Of a stretch of 64,000 nt of DNA, positions 17,851-27,207 are shown piece after piece; within the stretch, counting starts at the first letter, position 1, and the number at the start of each line of letters is the position of its first letter. Source of the DNA: Bradyrhizobium erythrophlei (lineage in GTDB: Bacteria > Pseudomonadota > Alphaproteobacteria > Rhizobiales > Xanthobacteraceae); NCBI RefSeq assembly GCF_900129425.1, contig NZ_LT670817.1, forward strand, positions 6,014,001 to 6,078,000, written 5' to 3'. Under the pieces are notes generated by a model that saw only the letters and a program-made list of their open reading frames with translations, did not search any database and was not told the DNA's origin. Position numbers and translations under genes: made by a program.

Positions 17851-18728
17851 GATCGCCTGCCGAACAGACCCTGCGGCCGGATGGCGAGTATGCCGAGCAG
17901 CATCGCGAACGAAATGGCTGGCGCCCAGGAGGCGCCAAACAAAGTCAGGACGATCGTTTCGGCGACGCCAAGGATGATGGCGGCGACCAGCGTGCCGCTC
18001 ATGCTGCCAAGCCCGGCCATGACCACGACGCAGAATGTCCGCCCGATATAGGAGCGGTCGAGGGTCGGATCGACGGGAGCGACGATGATAAGCAGCGCAC
18101 CGGCAATCCCGAGCACGGCCGTTGCAATGCCGAACGCCCATTGCTTGATCCGGACCGGGTTGGCGCCCATCAGCCGCAGCGCCTCCTGGTCCTGCGCGAC
18201 CGCGCGGATCGCGCGCCCCATGAATGTTCGCGACAGGTACAGCGTCAGCAAGATCGTCAGCGCAGCCGCCACCGCGAACGCGACCAGCAGCCGGAACGGA
18301 ATCCTCATATCGCCGATCTGCCAGGACTTGCCTATATAGGACGCTGTAACCGAGCGTTGGTCCACACCGAATTGCAGGATGAGCAGCACTTCGATGATGA
18401 AAGCGATGCCGAAGAAGAACGCGATGCCGCGCACGCCGGCATCGCTGCCGCGTTTTTCGAAGGTCTCGTAATAAAGCCGGTAAGCGACAAGACCGAACAC
18501 GAAGAGCAGCGGCGTAATCAACAGCCCTGCCAGCAGCGGATCGATATCAAACTGGTCGTTGAGAAAAAACACCCCGTATGACGCCATTACCAGAAAGGCC
18601 GGATGGGCGACGTGGGGAACGTCGAGCAGGCCGAAGGAAAGCGACAATCCAAGGCTTACCGCGGCATAGAAGCAGCCGAGCAGCACACCGATCACCACCG
18701 CATCGAGCAGCAGGTCAAATGAAAACAA
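17847..18728 (-). CDS. Branched-chain-type ABC transporter permease (LivH-like), operon 1
   Basis: A 293-residue inner-membrane permease. It shows the LivH opening GVLLGCFYAAVSLGLSLSFG, about eight membrane segments, the coupling loop IRAVAQDQEALRLMG and the late GLGSMSGTL. The start is TTG 18728 after GGGGGACC. It lies 153 bases downstream of the binding-protein gene, with a strong hairpin in the gap, and overlaps LivM. It is the first membrane gene of the importer. Confidence 0.92.
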   Translation of the reverse strand: MFSFDLLLDAVVIGVLLGCFYAAVSLGLSLSFGLLDVPHVAHPAFLVMASYGVFFLNDQFDIDPLLAGLLITPLLFVFGLVAYRLYYETFEKRGSDAGVRGIAFFFGIAFIIEVLLILQFGVDQRSVTASYIGKSWQIGDMRIPFRLLVAFAVAAALTILLTLYLSRTFMGRAIRAVAQDQEALRLMGANPVRIKQWAFGIATAVLGIAGALLIIVAPVDPTLDRSYIGRTFCVVVMAGLGSMSGTLVAAIILGVAETIVLTLFGASWAPAISFAMLLGILAIRPQGLFGRRS

Positions 18729-18830
18729 TTGAGGTCCCCCTTGACCCTTTCTTGAGCCGCCGCTTCCCCGGTTCGCACACGTCCGACAATTCTATCCGCA
18801 AGGCTTGCCCATCCCACGCCTTGGGGCGCA

Positions 18831-18859
18831 GGTGCGGCTGAATCATGATCAGCCGCACC
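18831..18859. promoter_or_regulatory. Hairpin between binding-protein and permease genes
   Basis: A perfect 11-base stem, GGTGCGGCTGA pairing with TCAGCCGCACC around a seven-base loop, lies in the gap between the binding protein (end 18882) and LivH (start 18728). There is no T-run, so it is not a simple terminator. Hairpins in this place usually protect the upstream mRNA end and raise the binding-protein level over that of the membrane parts. That role is inferred from other ABC operons. Confidence 0.6.
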
Positions 18860-18881
18860 GTGATCCAGAGAAACGTGAGAT

Positions 18882-20126
18882 CTACTTCCGGGCAACCTCA
18901 AAGGGACTGACGAGATCGCCAGATTTCCATTTCGCCGGAAACAGGATCACTTGCTTGCCCGGGCTGCGGAACTGCTCCATGTTTTTGTCCACGATACCGC
19001 GGAACTGGGCTTGCAGCGTCGCGGTTTCCTTGCGCTCACCGTCTGCCGAAAACGCGATCGGGCCAACGATGGTCTTGTGTTCGTTCTCGCGCAGATATTT
19101 TGCGATGCTCTTCTGGTCAAGCGACCCCGTCGCCTTGATGGCCTGCTCGACGAGTTGACCGCTGGCGTAACCGAATGGCGCAAGATAATAGCCCAGCGGA
19201 TCGACCTTGGCTTCCACGGCCCGTTTCGCGTAGGTCTCGAAGAACGCCTTGGTCCCGTCGAAATACATGCTCTGTTCCGGCAGCCATGAGTTGTAATTGA
19301 CGACGCCGTTGAGCAGCGAGCCAAGGTTTTCCATGACCGCGCCGAATTGCAGGCCGACCATGCCACCGCCGAAAATCTTGACGTTGTCGCCAACCCCGAT
19401 CTCATTCACGGCGCGCAAGATGCCGGCCGAATCCGGCGGATAGGACGCGACATAGACGATGTCAGGCTTGGAGGCCTTGAGTGCGCGGATGATGCTGGAG
19501 AATTCCACCGTGTTTGGCGGATAGGACTGATCGAAGAGGATCGGCATGTTGAGCCTCTTTGCGACGTCCCGCGCGGTCAGTGCCAGATTCTGGGCGAATT
19601 CCTGGTCTGCTGCGAGAAGCGCCATGTTCTTGCCACCGGCCTGCTGACCGAGTTCGAGGAACGATGCCGCCCAGCTGTCCGGCGGTCCCCACGGGGCGTT
19701 GTTGAACCACATGTCGTGGCCGACCTTGCTGTTCACCTGAAACGAGAAATTGCCGATCAACACCATACCGCGCTGCTTGACGAGCGGCATGATCGGCGCC
19801 GTTGGCACGGTTGCGTAGGGCGCGAACAGGAGATCGACCTTGTCGACGTCCAGCAGCTTCGAGTAGATCGCCGGAGTTTCTGAGGCGCTCGATTTGTCGT
19901 CATAGACGACAAGTTCGACCTTGCGGCCGAGCAGGCCACCCCTGGCGTTGACATCGTCCCGCCAGATCTCGATGCCAAGCAGCGAAGCCTTGCCGCCGCC
20001 CGCGAGACCGCCGGTTAGAGCCATGCTCATGCCGATTTTGATCGGCGACTGTTGAGCGCCAACGCCTGAGGTCAGCCCAAGCGTGGTGACGGCGATCGTT
20101 CCGCCGAGAAATGTCCTGCGTTTCAT
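18882..20126 (-). CDS. ABC transporter substrate-binding protein, branched-chain type, operon 1
   Basis: A 414-residue periplasmic protein. The N-terminus KRRTFLGGTIAVTTLGL is a twin-arginine-like signal with cleavage near GVGAQQ. The mature part is a type I two-lobe binding protein of the LivK/AmiC class, with KIGMSMALTGGLAGGG, LLGRKVELVVYDDKS and GPIAFSADGER. ATG 20126 follows GGGAGAATTCA. It heads operon 1 and comes 117 bases after the molybdenum hydroxylase genes on the same strand, so all may be read together. The ligand is unknown; the family binds amino acids, amides and aromatic acids. Confidence 0.9.
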   Translation of the reverse strand: MKRRTFLGGTIAVTTLGLTSGVGAQQSPIKIGMSMALTGGLAGGGKASLLGIEIWRDDVNARGGLLGRKVELVVYDDKSSASETPAIYSKLLDVDKVDLLFAPYATVPTAPIMPLVKQRGMVLIGNFSFQVNSKVGHDMWFNNAPWGPPDSWAASFLELGQQAGGKNMALLAADQEFAQNLALTARDVAKRLNMPILFDQSYPPNTVEFSSIIRALKASKPDIVYVASYPPDSAGILRAVNEIGVGDNVKIFGGGMVGLQFGAVMENLGSLLNGVVNYNSWLPEQSMYFDGTKAFFETYAKRAVEAKVDPLGYYLAPFGYASGQLVEQAIKATGSLDQKSIAKYLRENEHKTIVGPIAFSADGERKETATLQAQFRGIVDKNMEQFRSPGKQVILFPAKWKSGDLVSPFEVARK

Positions 20127-20243
20127 TGAATTCTCCCGTTATCTCTCTTTTTTTTGATCGCATATTGGATGAACAAAGCGGACATCACAACATACTTCCT
20201 CCCCTTGAATATATTACTTTGGTCTTGTCGGCGGCTTCCTCGT

Positions 20244-22637
20244 TCAGATTCGCCCCAGCGCCGTCAGGATAACCTGCGGCGTCAACGGAATCTCGGCAAT
20301 TATCGCCCCGAACGGTTTCAGCGCATCATTTACCGCATTGGCGACGGCTGCGGCCGCGGCCGCCGTGCCGGCCTCGCCGGCGCCCTTCGCCCCCAATTCC
20401 GTCTCTGACGTTGGCGATACGACATGCCCGACATCAATATCGGGCATCTCGCCGGACATCGGAACCAGATAATCGGCCATGTTGGCGTTGGTCAGTTGGC
20501 CGCGCTCATCGTAGATGCACTTTTCGAACAGCGCCGCGCCGAGCCCCTGCACCACCCCACCTCGGATTTGCTCGTCGACCAGCTGCGGATTGATGATCGT
20601 GCCGCAGTCCTCGACTACCCAATGCCGGAGCAGCTTAACGAAGCCGGTGTCGGTATCGACCTCGAGCCAGGAGGCCTGAACGCCGTTGGTGAAGGCGAAC
20701 GGATATTCGCGGGGCACGAAGTGCCGCGTCGCCATCAGTTCCGGCTGAATGCCCGGCGGCAGCGTGTCGGGGCGGAAATAGACGATTCGCGCCAGCTCCC
20801 GCAGTTCGATTCGCGGCGACCCGTCACCGGCATTCACGATCGCATTGTCAACGATGTCGAGTTCGGCAGGCGCGGATTGCAGGATCGCCGCCGCGACATC
20901 CAGAATATTCCTGCGCAGAATCTTTGCCGCCTGCAGTGCCGCCTCGCCGCCGATTCCGGCGCCGCGCGAGGCCCAGGTGCCTCCGCCATAGGGGGTATTG
21001 TCGGTATCGCCCAGAATGACCCGCACACGCGCCATCGAGACCCCCAGCACGCTGCCGACGATCTGCGCCGTGAGGGATTCCGAGCCCTGCCCCTGTTCGG
21101 TAATGCTGGTCTGGCAGATCACCGACCCGGTGGCGTCCAGCCGCACCGCGACCCCATCCTGCGACGAGATCCGGGCGCCGCCGACCCCGTAAAATGCCGC
21201 ACTCGGATTGGTGACTTCGATGAAACTGGCAATGCCGATGCCGCGATGAATGTTCCGTTTGCGCAACGCCGCCTGTTCGGCGCGCAGCGTGTCGTAATCC
21301 ATCATCTCCATAAGCTTATCCATCGCACCGTGATGCGACAGTTTTTCGAACCTCAGGCCCGAGGCTGAGGCGCAAGGGTAGCCATCATCGGCAATCAGGT
21401 TACGGCGGCGGATTTCCACCGGATCCATCCCGATCTTCAACGCCGCCAGATCGACCAGGCCTTCCGTTACCGAGCACGCGATCGGATGGCCGACGGCGCG
21501 ATACTGGCACATGACGTTCTTGTTCTGGAACACGACGCGGGCCCGCGCGCGATAGTTTTTGGTCGCGTAGGGGCCGCCGACGAGATTGACGACCTGGTTG
21601 GCTTCGATGGCGCTTGTGCGCGGATACATCGAAAAAGGGCCGATGCCGGTGAGATCGTCGATCTCGAACGCCGTGATGGTCCCGTCGCGCTTGACGCCGA
21701 TCCGCCCCTTGCAGCGATGATCGCGGGCGTGAATGTCGGTGTTGAAGCTTTCGACCCGGTCGGCGACGAATTTGATGGGCCGCCGCAACAGCTTCGACAG
21801 GGCATAGACGGCCATTTCGTCGGCATAGATGTGGACCTTGATACCGAAGGAGCCACCGACGTCCTTGCAGACCACCCGAACCTGTGAATCCTCAAGCCCG
21901 AGATGGAGTGCCGCGATATTCTGCACCATGTGCGGCGCCTGCGTGCCCTGGTAGATCGTCAGCCGCGCCTCGGCGGCGTTCCAGTCGGCTACCACAGCAC
22001 GCGGCTCCAGCGTTACGCCGGTAGGCCGGCCAAAGATGAAGTCGGCCTCCGCCACCGCATCGGAGGAAGCAAACGCGGCGTCGACCGCTCCCGCATCGAG
22101 ACTACGCTCGAAAGCGAGGTTGTCGCCCAGCGCGGGATGAATGACCGGGGTTTCCGGATCAAGTGCGGTGCGCATGTCCGTCACCGCATCCAGCTCTTCG
22201 TATTCGACCGCGACCAACTCCGCCGCGTCCTCTGCCGCGGCGCGGCTTGTCGCGACAATGGCGGCGACGGCTTCGCCCTGCCAGCAAGCCCGATCAATCG
22301 CGATCGCGTGCTGCGGCGCGGATTTGAGGCCCTTCAGGTGCGATAGCACGCCGACCCACGGCGTAATCACGGCCGCGAGTTGCTCGCCGGTCACGATGGC
22401 GATGACGCCCGGCATCCGCTTCGCCGCGGCGGCATCGATGCCAATGATTTTCGCATGGGCGTGGGGCGAACGCAGGAACGCCACGTGCGCCATGCGCGGC
22501 AATTCCATATCGCTGACGTAGAGCCCGCGCCCCTGCATCAATCGCTCAAGGTTCGGCCGCGGAACCACTTTGCCGATATAGGAGTTCGGCCGATCGAGCA
22601 CCGAGAGGATTTCGGGATTTGCCGATGCGACGGTCAT
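20244..22637 (-). CDS. Molybdenum hydroxylase large subunit (xanthine dehydrogenase/CoxL-like)
   Basis: A 797-residue molybdopterin subunit that would hydroxylate a carbon next to nitrogen or oxidise an aldehyde with water. Visible marks are the entry IGKVVPRPN, VCKDVGGSFGIKV near residue 260, NVMCQYRAVGHP (not the AYRCSFR loop of CO dehydrogenase), GQGSESLTAQ and the catalytic glutamate in GAKGAGEAG (Glu755). It therefore is not a CO dehydrogenase. Small and FAD subunits are encoded directly upstream with four-base overlaps, in the order FAD, iron-sulfur, molybdenum. Quinoline, isoquinoline, nicotine and nicotinate hydroxylases share this make-up. Confidence 0.9.
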   Translation of the reverse strand: MTVASANPEILSVLDRPNSYIGKVVPRPNLERLMQGRGLYVSDMELPRMAHVAFLRSPHAHAKIIGIDAAAAKRMPGVIAIVTGEQLAAVITPWVGVLSHLKGLKSAPQHAIAIDRACWQGEAVAAIVATSRAAAEDAAELVAVEYEELDAVTDMRTALDPETPVIHPALGDNLAFERSLDAGAVDAAFASSDAVAEADFIFGRPTGVTLEPRAVVADWNAAEARLTIYQGTQAPHMVQNIAALHLGLEDSQVRVVCKDVGGSFGIKVHIYADEMAVYALSKLLRRPIKFVADRVESFNTDIHARDHRCKGRIGVKRDGTITAFEIDDLTGIGPFSMYPRTSAIEANQVVNLVGGPYATKNYRARARVVFQNKNVMCQYRAVGHPIACSVTEGLVDLAALKIGMDPVEIRRRNLIADDGYPCASASGLRFEKLSHHGAMDKLMEMMDYDTLRAEQAALRKRNIHRGIGIASFIEVTNPSAAFYGVGGARISSQDGVAVRLDATGSVICQTSITEQGQGSESLTAQIVGSVLGVSMARVRVILGDTDNTPYGGGTWASRGAGIGGEAALQAAKILRRNILDVAAAILQSAPAELDIVDNAIVNAGDGSPRIELRELARIVYFRPDTLPPGIQPELMATRHFVPREYPFAFTNGVQASWLEVDTDTGFVKLLRHWVVEDCGTIINPQLVDEQIRGGVVQGLGAALFEKCIYDERGQLTNANMADYLVPMSGEMPDIDVGHVVSPTSETELGAKGAGEAGTAAAAAAVANAVNDALKPFGAIIAEIPLTPQVILTALGRI

Positions 22638-23119
22638 GGCACGCGCCCCATGCGCGCCCGCGCGGTGATCTCGACCGCATCGACAATGGCCTGGTAGCCG
22701 GTGCAGCGGCAGTAATTGCCGGAAAGATGCTCGCGTATCCGCTCACGATCCGGCTCAACCTGTTGTTTCAACAAATCCTGCGCGGCCATCAACATTCCCG
22801 GCGTGCAATAGCCGCACTGCAACGCATTGCGGTCGCGAAAGGCGGCCTGCAGATCGGCGACCTCGCCGCTATCGGACAATCCCTCGATGGTTTCGACCGA
22901 TGCGCCGTGCGTCTGTACCGCCAGCATCAGGCAGGAACGAACAATCACACCATTCAGCCGCACCGTGCAGGCGCCGCAAACCCCATGCTCGCAACCGACA
23001 TGCGTCCCCGTGAGATGCAGCTGCTCGCGCAGGAAATCCGCCAGGTTGAGCCGCGGCAGAACAGCCGCTTCAACGCGCTCTCCGTTGACCTCAAGCGAGA
23101 TTGGTATGGCGGCCGTCAC
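22634..23119 (-). CDS. Molybdenum hydroxylase [2Fe-2S] subunit
   Basis: A 161-residue electron-transfer subunit with two [2Fe-2S] clusters. The plant-type set is Cys43, 48, 51 and 63 (GCEHGVCGACT), and the helical-domain set is Cys102, 105, 137 and 139 (QCGYC and YCRC). The start is GTG 23119, where GTGA overlaps the stop of the FAD subunit; the frame above it is arginine-rich noise. It carries electrons from the molybdenum centre to FAD. All eight cysteines are intact. Confidence 0.93.
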   Translation of the reverse strand: MTAAIPISLEVNGERVEAAVLPRLNLADFLREQLHLTGTHVGCEHGVCGACTVRLNGVIVRSCLMLAVQTHGASVETIEGLSDSGEVADLQAAFRDRNALQCGYCTPGMLMAAQDLLKQQVEPDRERIREHLSGNYCRCTGYQAIVDAVEITARARMGRVP

Positions 23120-23997
23120 GCAGTTCCCCCGGCGGCGAGATCCGGCCGGCCTAGAAGCGCGCCGACGCAACGCGCCAGCAGCACTTTCGCCAGATGCCGG
23201 CGCATGTTCGAAGAGGCCTGCTGATCGTCCTGGGGATCGAGCTCTTGACCTAATGCGGTCGAGGCCTGCGTTAACAACTCGGGCGTGATGGTGGTCTTGA
23301 CCAATCTTGCGGCGGCCTTAGCTAAGACCGGCCTATCGCCGACGGCGAAAAAGACAAGCCGAAGATCGCCAAAAGCTTCGCCTTCCACGATCGCCTGTGC
23401 CGCCAGGCCGGCAATGGCGTAGTCGCCGTGCCGCCGCGCGAATTCGTGGAAGAAGTGCACGGCATTTTTTTTCACGACCGGCAGTTCCACAGCAACCAAT
23501 AATTCGTGAGCCGACAGGTCGGTCTCGTAAATTCCCTTGAAGAAATCCCCAGCCGCAATGCGTCGTTCGCCGGTCTGACCGCGCACGATAATTGTCGCGT
23601 TCAACGCCACCATGCACGCCGGCAACTCGGACGCGGGGTCGGCATGCGCGAGGCTGCCGCCGAGGGTTCCCCGGTTGCGGATCGCCGGATGCGCGACATG
23701 GGCAATCGCTTCCGTCAGCAATGGCGCGTGCGCGGCGATTTCGGATGAGTTCGCGAGGTCAACGTGCCGGGTCAGCGCGCCGATAGTAAGAACTCCGCCA
23801 CTCACCGCGATACCCCGCAGCTCGGATATCTCACCGATATCGACGATCAGTTCCGGAGAGATCAGGCGCAGATTCATCGCGGGCATCAGGCTCTGACCGC
23901 CCGAAAGCACCTTGGCCTTGTCCCCGTGCGCGACGAGCAATTCCAACGCGTTCCCAACGCTGGTTGCGCGAGCGTAGCTGAAAGCCGAGGCTTTCAT
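23116..23997 (-). CDS. Molybdenum hydroxylase FAD subunit (CoxM-like)
   Basis: A 293-residue FAD protein. The two diphosphate-binding loops are LSGGQSLMPAMNLRL near residue 32 and RNRGTLGGSLAHADPASELP near residue 110, followed by the substrate-side helical domain. The start is ATG 23997, with GGGGAGGT eight bases upstream; 24 further residues of open frame upstream are not conserved-looking. It passes electrons to NAD, oxygen or a membrane acceptor. It is the first gene of the hydroxylase operon and is divergent from the luciferase-like monooxygenase. Confidence 0.92.
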   Translation of the reverse strand: MKASAFSYARATSVGNALELLVAHGDKAKVLSGGQSLMPAMNLRLISPELIVDIGEISELRGIAVSGGVLTIGALTRHVDLANSSEIAAHAPLLTEAIAHVAHPAIRNRGTLGGSLAHADPASELPACMVALNATIIVRGQTGERRIAAGDFFKGIYETDLSAHELLVAVELPVVKKNAVHFFHEFARRHGDYAIAGLAAQAIVEGEAFGDLRLVFFAVGDRPVLAKAAARLVKTTITPELLTQASTALGQELDPQDDQQASSNMRRHLAKVLLARCVGALLGRPDLAAGGTA

Positions 23998-24074
23998 CGA
24001 TGTGACCTCCCCGACCGGATTTGACGTATTTTTTACGAGGATTAGACGGCGGCAACCACCAAAGGTCAAGTTTG

Positions 24075-24081
24075 TTTATCG
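24075..24081 (+). promoter_or_regulatory. Candidate operator (TTTATCG) before the hydroxylase operon
   Basis: TTTATCGAACGAT lies 78 bases upstream of the FAD-subunit start. It contains inverted ATCG and CGAT arms around AA. The seven-base core recurs in other promoter regions of the island, see 24152, 30287 and 31455. A TetR regulator is encoded at 27208-27894 and is the natural candidate to bind here. Confidence 0.4.
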
Positions 24082-24151
24082 AACGATTATTTCGGGGAGA
24101 TTCGACTTTCGGACTTGTGATATCGTCTTGAACGACGCACCGTTTGGCGCT

Positions 24152-24161
24152 CGATAAATCG
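24152..24161. promoter_or_regulatory. Candidate palindromic operator CGATAAATCG before the monooxygenase operon
   Basis: CGATAAATCG has CGAT and ATCG arms around AA. It lies 18 bases upstream of the start at 24180, next to the ribosome site, where a bound repressor would block transcription. The identical ten bases occur at 31455-31464 before the second importer operon. No other use for it is evident. Confidence 0.45.
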
Positions 24162-24179
24162 GCCCACGGAGGACACGCG

Positions 24180-25286
24180 ATGAATCTGGGTTTCTTTACG
24201 ATGCCGATCCATCCACTCGACAAGGATTGGCGGCGGTCCCTGAACGAAGACCGGGAAGCCTTCCTGCTCGCCGACGAACTGGGGCTTACCGAAGCCTATG
24301 TCGGCGAACACGTCACCGACAAGGCCGAGAACATTACTTCCTGCATCGCGTTCCTCGCCTGGGTCGCAGCCGCTACCAAGCAGATCAAGCTCGGAACCGG
24401 CACGATCAACATGCCGAACACCCATCCCGCCACGATCGCGGCCAGCATGGCGATGCTCGATCACATGCTCGACGGACGTTTGATTTTCGGGATCAGCCCC
24501 GGCGGACTGCTGTCGGACGCGGAACTGTTCGGCAATCTGGACGCCAACCGCAACGAGATGTTTCTTGAATCGATCAATCAGGTTCTGGATATCTGGGCTG
24601 GCGAACCGCCTTACAATTTCGAAGGAAAATACTGGAACATCTCGACGCAAAAAACCCTGATCAAGGACATCGGCCAGGGATTCATTGCGCGGCCTTTGCA
24701 GCGGCCCCATCCGCCGATCGTCGTGACCGCCGTCGCGCCGTTCTCGAAGGGTGTCACCGAGGCTGCAGCGCGCGGCTGGGATCCGATTTCGGCCAATTTC
24801 CTGATGCCGGCCTGGGTGAAAAGCCACTGGCCGAAATATGTCGAGGGCTGCGAGCGCGGCGGCCGTCCCGCCAATCCCGGAAACTGGCGCGTCGCCAAGA
24901 GCCTGTTTGTGGCCAAGGACGCCGCGACGGCGAAGGCCTACGCAACCGATCCGGACGGCCCTTACGTCTATTACTATCGTTCGCTGTTCACCAAATTGAA
25001 GAAGAATGGCCGCATCGAGTTGTTCAAGACGCGCCGCGACCAGCCGGACGATGAAGTGACGCTGGAAATGATTTGCGACAAGCTGATCATCTATGGAACG
25101 CCGGACAGCGTTGCAGATCAGTTGCTGGCTTTCCAGGACGAGGTCGGCAAATTCGGCACGCTGTTATATGCCGGCAAAGATTGGAAGGATCGTGAGCTTG
25201 GACGGCAGTCCATGATTCTGATGGCCGAAAAGGTCATGCCCCGCGTCAGCGCAGGTACCTCCAAACAGTCCAACGCCGCGGAATAG
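24180..25286 (+). CDS. Luciferase-like (LLM) flavin-dependent monooxygenase
   Basis: A 368-residue TIM-barrel flavoprotein of the bacterial luciferase class. It opens MNLGFFTMPIHP, followed by EAYVGEHVTD, LGTGTINMPNTHP and IFGISPGG, all of which line the flavin site in the family. ATG 24180 is chosen because GGAGG sits nine bases upstream; a frame from 24144 lacks a ribosome site. Members use FMNH2 and oxygen, often from a separate reductase such as the one at 27891. Relatives open heterocycles (RutA on uracil) or cleave C-N and C-S bonds. It is the first of three coupled genes with an imidase-like hydrolase. Confidence 0.88.
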   Translation: MNLGFFTMPIHPLDKDWRRSLNEDREAFLLADELGLTEAYVGEHVTDKAENITSCIAFLAWVAAATKQIKLGTGTINMPNTHPATIAASMAMLDHMLDGRLIFGISPGGLLSDAELFGNLDANRNEMFLESINQVLDIWAGEPPYNFEGKYWNISTQKTLIKDIGQGFIARPLQRPHPPIVVTAVAPFSKGVTEAAARGWDPISANFLMPAWVKSHWPKYVEGCERGGRPANPGNWRVAKSLFVAKDAATAKAYATDPDGPYVYYYRSLFTKLKKNGRIELFKTRRDQPDDEVTLEMICDKLIIYGTPDSVADQLLAFQDEVGKFGTLLYAGKDWKDRELGRQSMILMAEKVMPRVSAGTSKQSNAAE

Positions 25287-25315
25287 TCCGCAAGCCCATT
25301 TCCGAAAGGCGCGCC

Positions 25316-26191
25316 GTGGTTCTTTCCGATCGCATCCCCTATCAAGCGCAGGTCGACCGCCCGAAACTCAGATTGCCCGGAGGCAAGAAGCTTGCGGTAT
25401 GGGTCATCCTCAACGTCGAGGAGTGGCGGATCGAGAATGCGATGCCACGAACCGTGCTGAGCCCACCGATGGGACAGCCGCTGTTGCCGGATGTGCCGAA
25501 TTGGTCCTGGCACGAATACGGAATGCGCGCCGGCTTCTGGCGCCAGTTCAAGGCGCTTACCGACCGCAACATGCCGGTGACCCTGGCCTTGAATGCCAAC
25601 GTGTGCAATTCCTACCCTCGCGTCGCTTCGGCCGCGCTAGAAGCCGGCTTCGAGTTCATGGGCCACGGCTTCATGCAAGGCCCGATGCACAGGCTGGACA
25701 ACCAGGCGGATGCGATCAGGCGGGCCGTCGAAACCATCGCCAAATTCACCGGCAAACAGCCGAGGTCGTGGGAAAGCCCTGGTCTGACTGAAACTGACGA
25801 AACCCTCGATCTCCTGCGCCTTAACGGCATCGAATACGTGGCCGATTGGGTGATCGACGATCTTCCGCAGGATATCGCGACGCCTCACGGCACCATTACA
25901 ACGATTCCCTACTCGGTCGAGACCAACGACATCGTCGTCCACGCGCTGCAGCATCTGCCTTCCGAGCAGTTTCTGAAACGCTGCACCGACCAGTTCGATC
26001 GATTGTACCTTGAGGGCGCAACCAACGCCCGGATCATGGCGATATCGATTCATCCTTACATCACCGGCGTCCCGCATCGGATCAAATATCTGGAAGCGTT
26101 GCTCGACTATGTCATCGGCCACGACAGCGTTGCGCTGATGACGGCGAGCGAGATCGGCGACTGGTATCGAACTGAAATGTCGAAATCATAA
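25316..26191 (+). CDS. Polysaccharide-deacetylase-fold hydrolase (cyclic imidase / PuuE allantoinase-like)
   Basis: A 291-residue protein of the polysaccharide deacetylase fold, in the branch that hydrolyses small cyclic amides. Marks are WVILNVEEWRIENAMPR, WSWHEYGMRAGFWR, NANVCNSYPRV, EFMGHGFMQGP and SWESPGLTETDET. Length matches cyclic imide hydrolase and metal-independent allantoinase (about 290-310). No signal peptide is present, which argues against a cell-wall deacetylase. The start is GTG 25316, 29 bases after the monooxygenase. Placed after a luciferase-like oxygenase and before a MocA-type oxidoreductase, it may hydrolyse a cyclic amide or imide made from a heterocycle. Confidence 0.82.
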   Translation: MVLSDRIPYQAQVDRPKLRLPGGKKLAVWVILNVEEWRIENAMPRTVLSPPMGQPLLPDVPNWSWHEYGMRAGFWRQFKALTDRNMPVTLALNANVCNSYPRVASAALEAGFEFMGHGFMQGPMHRLDNQADAIRRAVETIAKFTGKQPRSWESPGLTETDETLDLLRLNGIEYVADWVIDDLPQDIATPHGTITTIPYSVETNDIVVHALQHLPSEQFLKRCTDQFDRLYLEGATNARIMAISIHPYITGVPHRIKYLEALLDYVIGHDSVALMTASEIGDWYRTEMSKS

Positions 26192-26211
26192 TCGGAAGGC
26201 GGAAGCCGCGC

Positions 26212-27201
26212 ATGATCAAAGCCGCCGTGGTCGGTCTGGGATGGTGGGGGAAAACCATCCTCAAGAACCTTTTGAACAGCACTGTCATCGCGCCCGTATT
26301 GGCTGTCGATCCCCTCAATCAGGCGCGCGCTTCGGCATCGGCACTCGGTATCGGGACGGCGTCCCGGTTTGAGGATGCGCTGGCGAATTCCAAGGTCGAG
26401 GCCGTTATCCTGTGCACGCCGCAGGAGCATCATGCGCAGCAGATTGCCGCGGCGGCGCGGTCGAAGCGTCACGTGTTCTGCGAAAAGCCCTTGTGTACGA
26501 CGGCGGCCGACGCGGAAGCCGCGATCGCTGCCGTCAGGAAAGCGGGTGTTCAGCTCGGCATCGGGCACGAACGCCGGTTTGAACCCGCCGTCATCGAAAT
26601 GCGGAAGCGATTTGCTTCAGGCGAATTCGGCAATCCGTTGCTACTGGAAGGCAATTTCAGCCAGGACAAATTCCTGAAATTGCCGAGCGACAATTGGCGA
26701 TTGTCGAATACGCTAAATCCGGTTGGTCCGCTTTCGGCCACCGGCATTCACATGGTGGATCTTTCGATTGCGCTGCTCGGCCGGCCAACAAGCGTCTGGG
26801 CCCGGCTGGCGCGATTGGGCAGCGATTTCGAGAACGGCGATACGCTGTCGATCACGATCGGCTTTGAAAACGGCGCGACCGCCATGCTGGGCGCCGTGCT
26901 GGCAACACCCTTCATGGGACGGCTCGCGCTGCTCGGATCGAAAGGCTGGATGGAAATCCGCGACCGCAGCCACCCCGAGAATTCGACCGGATGGGATGTG
27001 ACCTGCGTGCACCGGGACCAGCCGCCCGCGACGACCTTCTATCCACCTCATCCGGCGGTGCGCGACAATCTCGAGGCGTTTGGCCGCGCCGCGCTCGGCC
27101 AGGCGCCCTACCCGGTCGCCTTTGATGAAATGCTGGCGAACGTCCGAAGCTTCGAGGCGATCCAGAGATCGGTAAAGAGCGGAGCGATCGAGATCATCTG
27201 A
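26212..27201 (+). CDS. Gfo/Idh/MocA-family oxidoreductase
   Basis: A 329-residue NAD(P)-dependent oxidoreductase. It has the Rossmann opening AAVVGLGWWGKTILKN, the conserved CEKPLCTTAADAEAA with the catalytic-site lysine, and the alpha/beta C-terminal domain with GPLSATGIHMVDLSIALLG. Members act on sugars, inositols and diverse hydroxy compounds. It follows the imidase-like gene by 20 bases after GGAAGG. It ends six bases from the end of the TetR gene coming from the other side, with no terminator in between. Confidence 0.88.
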   Translation: MIKAAVVGLGWWGKTILKNLLNSTVIAPVLAVDPLNQARASASALGIGTASRFEDALANSKVEAVILCTPQEHHAQQIAAAARSKRHVFCEKPLCTTAADAEAAIAAVRKAGVQLGIGHERRFEPAVIEMRKRFASGEFGNPLLLEGNFSQDKFLKLPSDNWRLSNTLNPVGPLSATGIHMVDLSIALLGRPTSVWARLARLGSDFENGDTLSITIGFENGATAMLGAVLATPFMGRLALLGSKGWMEIRDRSHPENSTGWDVTCVHRDQPPATTFYPPHPAVRDNLEAFGRAALGQAPYPVAFDEMLANVRSFEAIQRSVKSGAIEII

Positions 27202-27207
27202 GGCCGC

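Noticed and set aside
20244..22637. Carbon monoxide dehydrogenase large subunit
   Set aside because: The active-site loop is QYRAVGHP, not the Cys-containing AYRCSFR loop of true CO dehydrogenase.
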